Of a stretch of DNA of 64,000 nt, positions 42,994 to 52,051 are shown piece after piece; position 1 is the stretch's first letter, and each line of letters begins with the position of its first letter. A program made the position numbers and the translations under genes. The stretch is from Chitinophagaceae bacterium UBA1931 (GTDB taxonomy: Bacteria > Bacteroidota > Bacteroidia > Chitinophagales > Chitinophagaceae), in NCBI GenBank assembly GCA_002337125.1, contig DDFJ01000003.1, positions 186,001 through 250,000 of the forward strand, written 5' to 3'. The notes beneath the pieces were generated by a model. The model did no database searches and was not told where the DNA came from. It saw only the letters and a list, made by a program, of their open reading frames with translations.

Positions 42994-45900
42994 TATTCGC
43001 CATTATACATCGCATCGGCACTAACCGGACCCATTCGGTATAAACCTGGAGATACTGCCCTCACTGCATAATAATAGTTTTGTCGTACAGTGTTCAAATC
43101 AACAAACAGATGAATTCTGTCATCACGTACATCCAGGGCTGTTGGACTGCTGGCATCTTTAATCCAGTCCATACCCGGAATTTCTTTTGTACGTGGATTT
43201 TCAATTTCAAACCCGGCAGGAAGAATATCTGTGATTACAATATTCTCGATTGATGTAGCAAAACTTTTTTCAAGACTCACTTTCACAATCACCAGTTCAT
43301 TTTGTTCAAAACTGTTTCCACTGATCAACTGGCCAAAACGATTGTAAAACTGCCTGCGTACTTTAATATAACTGTCTTCTTCTTTGTAAGAACCGTTTGC
43401 ACTTACTCCTTCAGCAACCCAATAGTAATACAAACGGCCAGTTCCACTTGTTGCAATCTGTACATTACTTCCACCTAATTGTTTTGCTGAAAGTTTTAAG
43501 TCGCCACCATTTAAAGTGCCAACAATTTTACCGTTCACTTTTACGTCTGCAGTTACATTGCTTTTTGCAGCAGTGCGTGCCAGTTTTCCTAATGAAAGAA
43601 ATCCGAATGCACGTTCCTGCGTACTGAGCCATACACGTTGTTTCAAATATCCTGAAACATGTTTCGCCATGATCGGTATCTGTGCATTTCCAGGATCAAC
43701 ATCAATCAACACGTTCAACGCAATTGCTTCATCACGCACATCACTGTAAAAACTTCCACCGGTTTGTGCTACACTTACTTCACCAATAAATGCTGTTGGC
43801 AGCATTGAAGCAAACGATTTCTTATCTCCACTTTGTGCATAAGCTGCTGCAAGCAGGTATTTACTGTCAAGCGCCAGCATCTGCGGATTGGATTTATAAT
43901 AATTCATCACGCTGATCTGCGGACGGTTTGCCAATGCCAGCACATACAAACTGTAAGCAACTTCCTTCGGCGCAATTTTTTTATTCAGTGTTCTGTTATA
44001 GAAATAATCAATCGTTTCTTTTGTTTTCAATCTTGTAGTAAGATAACCGAGCATGGTTTCGGTTAAGCTGTTGTCCACATCATAACCGGCCTTTCTGGCT
44101 TCAATGAGGAAATGAGCTGCATAAACTGTTGCCCACCAGTTAGCAGTTCCTTCATCATCCCACAACGTAACCGAACCATTGTACAACTGGCGCATTTTTA
44201 TTTTACGGATCGCTTCATTAATATTTGCAACTGCAGTTGAAGCAGATGATCTGTTTTTCTTCAATGCATCAGCAAGATCACCAAAATACAATTGAGGAAA
44301 TGCAGCTGAAACAGTTTGTTCTGTACATCCGTATGGATACTGTACAAGATAATTCAACTGATCGCCTACTTCAAGTGCAGGTGATTTACTGATAATAAGC
44401 TGATAATCGGCACTACCCTGCATAAACCGTGCAACAGGAATATTAATCAACTGACTTGCGCCTCCTGTTATACTTCCGCTACCGCTTTCTTTTTGTAAAG
44501 TTGAAGGCGGCCGTACAGTAATCTGCGTTTCATCAATAAACTTTTCGCCCAATGCATTTACTTCAACATATACAGAGCCTGAATCAATCCTTTGCTGTGC
44601 AACAATTTTAAACACAGCACGGTTTTCTGCATTTGCTGCCAGTGTGGTTTGCTGATCGGCGGCACCAACAACATTCAACGGACCGCTCACTTTCAAATGA
44701 ACTTTTGCTGAAGTTGCACTCTTTGTTGTATTACTCATTGTAACCGGAACCAACACCGTATCGCCCGGACTCAGGAATCTCGGCAATCCTGTGCTGATCA
44801 CAACCGGATCTGCAACCGTCATATTATTTTCAGCTGAACCAAATTTTTCGTCTTTATATGCAACAGCCATCAACCTTATTTCACCGCTGAACTGTGGCAC
44901 ATCAAATTCAAAATTCACTTCACCACTGCCATTAGCTTTTTGCACACCACTCCAGAAACTCACGATTTTAATCCGCTTGTTCGGCATCGGGTTGTTTCTT
45001 TTTTCCATTTCGCTTCCATCACCACCGGTACTGCTGAGGCGTGCACGCAGTTCAGGGAAAAGCAAAGGATACAAATCAAATGCATCCACACCTAATTGTT
45101 TTCGCTGGTAAAAATAATTATACGGATCAGGTGTTTTCATATTGCTCACCTGAAGTACACCGTTATCAACTGCTGCAAGCGTAACATAACTGTTTGGTGC
45201 AGCCTTTACTCTAACTTTCTGATGTGTTCTGCTTCTCGTTGTTTTAGCAGCAGTAATCTGCACATCAATTTTACGATCAGGTGCATCTACTTTAATTGAT
45301 TGAAATCCATGTGCAACAGTTAATGGTATTTCACTTACTGTATGTGGCTTGATAAGTGTTGCTGTTACATACACATTTGGCAGATGTGCTTCAGTTAATG
45401 GCAATTTGAGAGATGCTGTACGTTTATCAACATCCACATATTGGTAAGAAATAACCTTGTCTGTTTCAAATGTAACCAGCATTCTTCCGCTGAAAGGAGT
45501 TTTAAATAGTATTTCAGCGGTTTCACCTGTTTTAAATTCTTTCTTATTTATATCAATATCAATCTGCCCTTCCGTATTTACTTCAAACGAGCTGTTATCA
45601 GCACCCCATGAACCGTAGCTGTAAAAACTGCGGCTCACATAGGTTTCTGCACCGGGAGCGTATAATCTTATTTCATAATCGCCAGCCTGGCGAGGAATGA
45701 AATTATATTTTGAATTTTCACCGCTCACAGTCACCACATCTTCTTTTAACACCACATCTTCTTTCTGCGATTCATAACGGAAATATTCACCACTCTTAGT
45801 TAAAACCGTTCTGTACTCATGTTTAATAACCATTACTTTTGACTGTGCAGTAACAAGCTTCTCATCTTTATTCATTGCAACCAATGAAAACTGTACAGTT

Positions 45901-48344
45901 TGGTTTAACGGGTAATAATAATATCCATCGTGCCCCAAACCAAAGAACACAGGTTGTGTATACACATCAGCAGTTGTTAAACGACTTACCGGTCTTCCTG
46001 TTTCATCAAACACCGTTGTATAAATATTGGCTGAAAGCAAACCCATGTTTTTATACATCGCAGGCACACTTACACCTTCAACTGCATTACCATTTGCATC
46101 CGTTTTACCATCCCGCATTACTTTATCAAAGAAAGTTTGCTGATTGCTTAATGCAAAAGTGAATTTATCGAATTTGGGATCTGTTGGTGAAAAATATTTT
46201 TGTCTGAACTGAATTTCACATTCATAATTTCTGTTGGCTGCAGGCGGACCAAAAAAGTTCACAGCATTGATGCGCAGCATGGTTGAATCGCCTGAAACTA
46301 AAAACGGCTTTCCTAATTGTGCAGAAACTTTAATTCTGTCGGGAACAAATTCTTCCACGCTGAATGTTTTTGTACTCATCAGCACATCATTACCCGAATA
46401 CAATTCCAATTGATAACTACCGGTAATTGCACTTTGAGGTAAATCAAATGATAGTTCGGCCGAGCCCTGTTCATTCAGCATTTTGCGGAAGTTCTTCAGT
46501 TCTTTACCATTGGGCATAATGAATTTAAACTTCACTGGCAATTCGCCGGGACTTTTCCAATCAGCAGTACGCAATACAACATTGGCATTAATTTTTTCAC
46601 CCGGGCGGTAAATATCACGTTCAGCATAAATAAATGCATCCATGCCACTTGCACTGTACGTTTTTCCGCTAACATCAAAGCGACTCGTGTTGACTCGTGT
46701 TGAAGAGAAAGGCAGGTAGTTAAAATCATCAGCAGTTTTGGCAATAATCATTGCAGGTTTAAAACCACTCATTTCTTTTCTTGTGTATGTTATTTCTGCA
46801 ACGCCATCGCTATTGGTTGTTCCCAAACCAAGCACCTGGTTATTGGCTCCGTAAACTGTTACATTTACACCGCTTAATGAAGCTGCTGTTTTAATTGAAT
46901 TTGCGAACACCAGCATTTTTTCTTTTCCTTCTTTTGCAATGAGGCCAATATCACTGAGCGAAACAAAACGGCTGTCTTTAACCCAGTAATCTTCAGTTGA
47001 TCTTATCTGCAGGTGATAAATGCCGTTAAAGTCTTTGATTTTATCCGCTACACTGAAGTTGAACAACCTGCTGCTGCCAAGCTTTGGCAATGAGCGGGTA
47101 TCAATTTCTTTTTCATAAATCACATCACCAAGTGTTGCATCGCCACCTTCATCACCATAATAGTAATCATCACTTTCGCCATCACTGGTTTGTGGTGAGT
47201 AGCCATATTTATGTGCAGCCAGTAAGTTGTTTTCATAAATCTTGGAAACAACCACTTTTACTTTTTGCATACCGGTTATCCGTACTTCAATATTTTTTAA
47301 ACCGTTTGAAGAAAGATAAACTGCTTTTTTATTGGCGAAACTGATATCGGGTTCCAGTTCACCAAATGCAACGCTGTTTGTGTACTCTTCTTTTAATGTA
47401 CCACCAAGTTTGCCACGCAAACCTTTCAGCAAGACTAACTCATAGGTTTTCTGAACGTCAAACGCATCGCCGGAAATTAAAATACCATCTTCTTCCAGTT
47501 CCACAGAGTATTTTACAGCAGGAGAAATGCGGATGTAAGAACTCAATCCTTCTTCCATTACCTGTTGTGAAGTAAATACTTTAATTGTTGCTGAAAGCCC
47601 GTCGTGATGCGATTCAACATTGGTAACTGTAAGATTGTAGGGCGAAGGAATTGTAAACTTTTCTTCAATGGCATCTTTTGTTGAGTTTTTTCCGCCATCC
47701 GGAACAAGACCTTTATCAATTTTAATCACTGCATCAAAATCCTTGTCGGTTGCCTTTACCTGCAAAATGCGTATCGAAACTTTTTTATCGTTGTTGATGG
47801 TTTGTACAGAAAAATCTTTTTTCTCACCATCAACAGTAATTTCCAGCTTGTCTTTCAAAACAGCCGGACTGATAGCATAGTTGAAATACAAATCAACCTG
47901 TGGTACTGCAGTATTCTTTGAATCGTCCTGCAACACCCATGTAATATTTGAATTATCCAGCTGCAGATCGGGTGTATGAAATTCAAGATCATTTTCCGTT
48001 GACACTTTTCCATATTTGCTGTAAGCAAGTACTTCACTGCCTATTGTTGCTTTGTAAGTTGTTGCAGGCGCAAGTGAAGTTGATGGTGAAAAGATCAGCT
48101 CATCACCATGCTCCCAGCGAAAACGGCCCTCGATCTTTGGTTCAAACTCAACATAGGGAACAGAATCCCAGCGGTTGAGCAAAGAATCGGGCATGAGTTG
48201 TTTGGAAAAATGAAACACAAGGTTTCCTAAAGCAGGCACTTCGCCTTTGGCATTTGTGTCGGTTAGTTTAACGGTGTTTCTGTTACAGGAGATAAAAAGA
48301 GTAACTGCTGCTGTAAACACCAGCAGATGTAAGCGGCTACGCAT
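42948..48344 (-). CDS. Alpha-2-macroglobulin family lipoprotein
   Basis: The 1798-residue protein has a lipobox (LFISC, Cys20), a series of beta macroglobulin domains, a bait-like region and the C-terminal thioester domain. The thioester motif is intact: Cys1340, then T-E-Q (in PYGCTEQTVSA). The bacterial form traps proteases in the periplasm by covalent capture. The divergent neighbour is pbpC, the same pairing as yfhM-pbpC in E. coli, which suggests linked protease defence and wall repair. It ends 22 bases beyond the palindrome and overlaps the ThuA frame. Confidence 0.95.
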   Translation of the reverse strand: MRSRLHLLVFTAAVTLFISCNRNTVKLTDTNAKGEVPALGNLVFHFSKQLMPDSLLNRWDSVPYVEFEPKIEGRFRWEHGDELIFSPSTSLAPATTYKATIGSEVLAYSKYGKVSTENDLEFHTPDLQLDNSNITWVLQDDSKNTAVPQVDLYFNYAISPAVLKDKLEITVDGEKKDFSVQTINNDKKVSIRILQVKATDKDFDAVIKIDKGLVPDGGKNSTKDAIEEKFTIPSPYNLTVTNVESHHDGLSATIKVFTSQQVMEEGLSSYIRISPAVKYSVELEEDGILISGDAFDVQKTYELVLLKGLRGKLGGTLKEEYTNSVAFGELEPDISFANKKAVYLSSNGLKNIEVRITGMQKVKVVVSKIYENNLLAAHKYGYSPQTSDGESDDYYYGDEGGDATLGDVIYEKEIDTRSLPKLGSSRLFNFSVADKIKDFNGIYHLQIRSTEDYWVKDSRFVSLSDIGLIAKEGKEKMLVFANSIKTAASLSGVNVTVYGANNQVLGLGTTNSDGVAEITYTRKEMSGFKPAMIIAKTADDFNYLPFSSTRVNTSRFDVSGKTYSASGMDAFIYAERDIYRPGEKINANVVLRTADWKSPGELPVKFKFIMPNGKELKNFRKMLNEQGSAELSFDLPQSAITGSYQLELYSGNDVLMSTKTFSVEEFVPDRIKVSAQLGKPFLVSGDSTMLRINAVNFFGPPAANRNYECEIQFRQKYFSPTDPKFDKFTFALSNQQTFFDKVMRDGKTDANGNAVEGVSVPAMYKNMGLLSANIYTTVFDETGRPVSRLTTADVYTQPVFFGLGHDGYYYYPLNQTVQFSLVAMNKDEKLVTAQSKVMVIKHEYRTVLTKSGEYFRYESQKEDVVLKEDVVTVSGENSKYNFIPRQAGDYEIRLYAPGAETYVSRSFYSYGSWGADNSSFEVNTEGQIDIDINKKEFKTGETAEILFKTPFSGRMLVTFETDKVISYQYVDVDKRTASLKLPLTEAHLPNVYVTATLIKPHTVSEIPLTVAHGFQSIKVDAPDRKIDVQITAAKTTRSRTHQKVRVKAAPNSYVTLAAVDNGVLQVSNMKTPDPYNYFYQRKQLGVDAFDLYPLLFPELRARLSSTGGDGSEMEKRNNPMPNKRIKIVSFWSGVQKANGSGEVNFEFDVPQFSGEIRLMAVAYKDEKFGSAENNMTVADPVVISTGLPRFLSPGDTVLVPVTMSNTTKSATSAKVHLKVSGPLNVVGAADQQTTLAANAENRAVFKIVAQQRIDSGSVYVEVNALGEKFIDETQITVRPPSTLQKESGSGSITGGASQLINIPVARFMQGSADYQLIISKSPALEVGDQLNYLVQYPYGCTEQTVSAAFPQLYFGDLADALKKNRSSASTAVANINEAIRKIKMRQLYNGSVTLWDDEGTANWWATVYAAHFLIEARKAGYDVDNSLTETMLGYLTTRLKTKETIDYFYNRTLNKKIAPKEVAYSLYVLALANRPQISVMNYYKSNPQMLALDSKYLLAAAYAQSGDKKSFASMLPTAFIGEVSVAQTGGSFYSDVRDEAIALNVLIDVDPGNAQIPIMAKHVSGYLKQRVWLSTQERAFGFLSLGKLARTAAKSNVTADVKVNGKIVGTLNGGDLKLSAKQLGGSNVQIATSGTGRLYYYWVAEGVSANGSYKEEDSYIKVRRQFYNRFGQLISGNSFEQNELVIVKVSLEKSFATSIENIVITDILPAGFEIENPRTKEIPGMDWIKDASSPTALDVRDDRIHLFVDLNTVRQNYYYAVRAVSPGLYRMGPVSADAMYNGEYHSYNGAGTVEVRTK

Positions 48345-48539
48345 AAAGTTGAAAGTTGAAAGAGGTTTTGAAGAAGTGAGAATTTGAATATGAATTTAGT
48401 GTACCTGGAAGCATATTTGCAAATGCTATTTATTAAAAATTATATAAATGATGCAGAAATTTTCCTGAAACAATTTTTGCGATTGGAAACTGATTGAACT
48501 CATCATACATTTATACACAAATCAGTTTACGCTCACACA

Positions 48540-50855
48540 ATGAAAGTACAAAGACAACGGTTCAAAAAAAATGGAAAACGGATATTGTTAAGTCTTTGTG
48601 GATTTGTTTTCCTTTTGTTTATACTGAACCTTGTTTTTCCCTTACCCGACAAGATTGAATATTCCACCATTATTACCGATAACAAAGGCGAAGTGATTCA
48701 CGCTTTTCTTACCCGGGATGAACAGTGGCGGATGAAAACCGAGCTGAATGAAATTTCGCCCCTGCTGCGAAAAACCATTGTTCAGAAAGAAGATAAATAC
48801 TTTTACTACCACTACGGCATCAACCCGGTGGCGGTTGTTCGGGCTTTTGTGATGAACATTTTTAAAATGAAACGCACATCCGGCGCCAGCACCATTACCA
48901 TGCAGGTGGCAAAAATGCTGGAACCTAAACGCAGAACTTTTCCCAACAAAATGGTTGAAATGTTCAGGTCGCTACAGCTTGAGTGGAAATACAGCAAGGA
49001 TGAAATTCTGCAGCTTTACCTCAACCTTGTGCCTTATGGAAGTAATATTGAAGGTGTAAAGTCGGCTTCCATTCTTTACTTTGGAAAAAATCCTGATCAT
49101 CTTTCCCTTGCTGAGATTACTGCACTTTCTATTATTCCCAACCGGCCTTCAAGCCTGGTAATGGGCAAAAGCAATGCAGAAATTGTTGCGCAGCGTAATA
49201 AATGGCTCAACCGTTTTGCTGAAGAAAAAATCTTCACCCAAAAAGAAATTGAAGATGCACTGGCCGAACCATTAACTGCAAAGCGGCTGGTTGTTCCGAA
49301 ACTGATGCCGCAGTTTTCCTACAAACTCAAGCAAACAGGCGATGTAAACATTCATTCAACCATTGATTTAAATACGCAGCAAAAAACCGAGAAGCTCGTT
49401 GAAGATTATGTACGTTCATTGAAACTGAGTGGCATTAACAATGCCTGCGCCATTATAATTGATAATGAAAAGCATAAAGTGATTGCGTATGTAGGCAGTG
49501 GAAACTTTAAAGACACAACTGATGGCGGGCAGGTAAATGGTGCAGCAGCTGTTCGTCAGCCGGGAAGTACACTGAAACCTTTGCTCTACGGTTTGTGTTT
49601 TGATGAAGGCTTGCTTACTCCAAAAAAAATCATGAACGATGTGCCGGTAAATTATGCCGGTTATGCCCCGGAGAATTATGATAAAAATTTCAACGGACCT
49701 GTTACAGTTGAGTTTGCATTGGAGCATTCGCTCAACATTCCTGCAGTAAAAGCTTTAAACATGCTGGGTAAAGAAAAGATGATTGATGTGCTGAGCAAAA
49801 CAGGTTTCAAACAAATTCAGTCAAAACAAAAAAGTCTGGGGCTGAGTTTGATTTTAGGTGGATGCGGAACCACACTTGAACAGTTAACCGGTTTGTACAG
49901 CAGTTTTGCAACCGGCGGAGTTTATTACAAACCATCTTTTATTGCTGAAGATTCATTGTTTCAGCAACGGAGGGTTTTATCAGCCGATGCTGCTTATATG
50001 ATTACGGATATTCTCAGCCGCATTAACCGTCCCGACTTTCCTATTCATTGGGAAGCAACAGCAAAGCTTCCACGCATTGCATGGAAAACCGGAACTTCTT
50101 ATGGAAGAAGAGATGCGTGGAGTATTGGTTATAATAAAAAATATACTGTTGGAATATGGGTAGGTAATTTTTCAGGCAAAGGCTGCGCAGGATTGAGTGG
50201 TGCTGAAACTGCAACTCCTCTCCTTTTCCGCATCTTTAATACACTGGACTATGATGCCGACAGGGAATGGTTCAGTCCGCCAAAAGACCTTGAGCAACGC
50301 ATGGTTTGCAGTGAAACAGGTATGCTGCCTGCCGATCATTGTACCAACCTTGTACTCGATTATTTTATTGCTGGTATTTCATCAACCCAAACCTGTAATA
50401 ACCTCGTTGAAATTTCAGTAAGTCCCGATGAAAAAATCAGTTACTGCAAAAGCTGCGAACCTGCAAACGGGTTTAAAAGAAAATCGTACAAACTCATAGC
50501 ACCTGAGTTGCAGAACTGGATGCAGGTAAACAGTATTGCTTTTGAAATGATTCCGCCACACAACCCGGCTTGCGAAAAGATTTTTAAAGAAGGCGTTCCA
50601 AACATTACATCTCCTGTAAACGGAACCGAATATTTAATCAGCAAAAAAGATCCCGAACCACTGCAACTGGTTTGTGAAACAGCAAATGATGTAAGCAGAG
50701 TTTACTGGTACATCAACAATAAATTTTACAAGACAACTGAAGCTGGTACAAAACAGTTTTTTGTTCCGCAGGAAGGAACTGTAAAAATTTCCTGTACCGA
50801 TGATAAAGGGAGAAACAGGGATATTAAAATTTCAGTGAAATACGTAGACCTGTAA
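48540..50855 (+). CDS. pbpC: Penicillin-binding protein 1C
   Basis: The 771-residue bifunctional protein has a membrane anchor (about residues 14-33), a GT51 glycosyltransferase domain (catalytic Glu84 in VQKEDKYFYYHYG; STITMQVAKML), a transpeptidase domain (Ser343-x-x-Lys346 in QPGSTLKPLLYG; SxN in EHSLNIPAVKAL; Lys516-Thr-Gly in AWKTGTSYGRRD) and a C-terminal BiPBP_C-like beta domain (about 680-770). It polymerises and crosslinks peptidoglycan at the outer face of the inner membrane. It shares a 195-base divergent spacer with the alpha-2-macroglobulin gene. Confidence 0.96.
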   Translation: MKVQRQRFKKNGKRILLSLCGFVFLLFILNLVFPLPDKIEYSTIITDNKGEVIHAFLTRDEQWRMKTELNEISPLLRKTIVQKEDKYFYYHYGINPVAVVRAFVMNIFKMKRTSGASTITMQVAKMLEPKRRTFPNKMVEMFRSLQLEWKYSKDEILQLYLNLVPYGSNIEGVKSASILYFGKNPDHLSLAEITALSIIPNRPSSLVMGKSNAEIVAQRNKWLNRFAEEKIFTQKEIEDALAEPLTAKRLVVPKLMPQFSYKLKQTGDVNIHSTIDLNTQQKTEKLVEDYVRSLKLSGINNACAIIIDNEKHKVIAYVGSGNFKDTTDGGQVNGAAAVRQPGSTLKPLLYGLCFDEGLLTPKKIMNDVPVNYAGYAPENYDKNFNGPVTVEFALEHSLNIPAVKALNMLGKEKMIDVLSKTGFKQIQSKQKSLGLSLILGGCGTTLEQLTGLYSSFATGGVYYKPSFIAEDSLFQQRRVLSADAAYMITDILSRINRPDFPIHWEATAKLPRIAWKTGTSYGRRDAWSIGYNKKYTVGIWVGNFSGKGCAGLSGAETATPLLFRIFNTLDYDADREWFSPPKDLEQRMVCSETGMLPADHCTNLVLDYFIAGISSTQTCNNLVEISVSPDEKISYCKSCEPANGFKRKSYKLIAPELQNWMQVNSIAFEMIPPHNPACEKIFKEGVPNITSPVNGTEYLISKKDPEPLQLVCETANDVSRVYWYINNKFYKTTEAGTKQFFVPQEGTVKISCTDDKGRNRDIKISVKYVDL

Positions 50856-50858
50856 AAA

Positions 50859-50880
50859 GAAAAAGGGAGCAACGCTCCCT
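50859..50880 (-). terminator. Hairpin after pbpC, T-run on the minus strand
   Basis: AGGGAGC (50864-50870), loop AAC, GCTCCCT (50874-50880). It is followed by TTTTTCTTTTT only when read on the minus strand, so it fits transcripts of the head-GIN gene (which ends at 51104) better than pbpC. Confidence 0.7.
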
Positions 50881-50920
50881 CCTCATTAACCAAAACATCA
50901 TGAAAAAGTATTTTCAACAG

Positions 50921-50936
50921 GTAAACTATAGTTTAC
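50921..50936. repeat. 16-bp perfect palindrome in the pbpC/head-GIN spacer
   Basis: GTAAACTATAGTTTAC is its own reverse complement. It lies in the 250-base spacer between the convergent genes pbpC and head-GIN. It resembles a dimeric regulator site, but no promoter or start codon is adjacent; otherwise I see nothing in this spacer. Confidence 0.6.
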
Positions 50937-51103
50937 GAAATATTTTCTGTTTTCATACGAACCAGATTCTTTCTTCGGAATTTCTGGATTTAAAAACGGG
51001 TTGCTTTCGCACTGTAAAGTTACAACATCAAATCATCCAAAAATGTCGTATAAGTTCGAATTCTATCCTCAAAAGACAATATTTCAGCCGCAAACGTTTG
51101 AAT

Positions 51104-51853
51104 CTACTGTTCTTTGATCAGGTTGCCTGAACCTGCCAGTTTTTGCTTGATATCGGTTGGATTACCATAGTAATGAATATCACCACTACCCGCCACATGC
51201 ACTTCCAGTTTCATGCTGGTGTACACCCACACACTGCCGCTGCCTGCAATATGAATTTCACCGTTTTCAGCCTTCAGGTCTTTCAGTTCAACATCACCAT
51301 TTCCGGCAACATGCACTTCCACATCTTTGGTTAAACCAGCCCCCTGTACCTTTCCGCTTCCGGCAATATGTACTTCAACTTTAGGTGCATCAATGTCGGG
51401 GACTTTTATATCGCCGCTGCCCGCAATACTGAATTTGATACGGTTGCCCGATGTAATCTTTGTCTGAGCTTCCACATTACCACTTCCGGCAAGTGTAATA
51501 TCCTCGTATTGGGGTGAGGTGATATACACCCTGACATCCTGTGTAGGACGAATATTAATTCCATTACGGGTTTTAATCTTCAGTACCCCATTCTCCACTT
51601 CAGTAACAATGTATTTCATCAGGTTCTCATCCGCTTCAATTTTAATTTCATTTTCCGTTCCCTGTGAAAAAAATACATCGAACGATCCTGCTGCACTGAT
51701 ACTTTTAAAATTTCCTTCCTTTCGTGTAGTCGATTGAATGTTACCATTTCCTTTTACAGTTCTCCAACGGCAGGAAGTAACCAATACCAATAAAACCATC
51801 ATCATGATAGTGCCGCTCAAAAATTGTTTACGCATTTTGTTTTGATTTTTCAT
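51104..51853 (-). CDS. Head-GIN domain (DUF2807) lipoprotein
   Basis: A 249-residue protein with a lipobox (LVTSC) after a hydrophobic stretch and one DUF2807 auto-transporter-adhesin-like head domain. The domain has about seven AGSG/AGNG turns at regular spacing (for example HIAGSGKVQG, HVAGNGDVEL, HVAGSGDIHY), which fits a beta-helix ladder. It is widespread in Bacteroidota with no known function, likely envelope-located. Alternative starts are 51835 (MRKQ) and 51883; I prefer 51853. Confidence 0.88.
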   Translation of the reverse strand: MKNQNKMRKQFLSGTIMMMVLLVLVTSCRWRTVKGNGNIQSTTRKEGNFKSISAAGSFDVFFSQGTENEIKIEADENLMKYIVTEVENGVLKIKTRNGINIRPTQDVRVYITSPQYEDITLAGSGNVEAQTKITSGNRIKFSIAGSGDIKVPDIDAPKVEVHIAGSGKVQGAGLTKDVEVHVAGNGDVELKDLKAENGEIHIAGSGSVWVYTSMKLEVHVAGSGDIHYYGNPTDIKQKLAGSGNLIKEQ

Positions 51854-52036
51854 TTTAAAAATTTCAGCAAAAACCATAACCATCCGCTTTTCACGAATGA
51901 AAATAAAACAGATTGTTATGGGTAAAAAAGTGGTTAAAGTTGGAGTACAACAAAAATAGCAGAAAATGATATTACATGATAACTCTTTTTAATAACACTA
52001 CTGCAAACTCCCCTCTTTCCCTATTCTTGGTTTTTG

Positions 52037-52044
52037 TACCTTCG
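52037..52044 (+). promoter_or_regulatory. -7 box of guaA
   Basis: TACCTTCG differs from TAnnTTTG by one base and ends seven bases before the ATG at 52052, so the leader would be at most a few bases. Confidence 0.45.
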
Positions 52045-52051
52045 CCGCACC

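Noticed and set aside
50900..51130. 76-residue plus-strand frame starting MKKYFQQVNYS
   Set aside because: It overlaps the head-GIN gene end, has no family match or signal peptide, and its composition looks like random AT-rich sequence.
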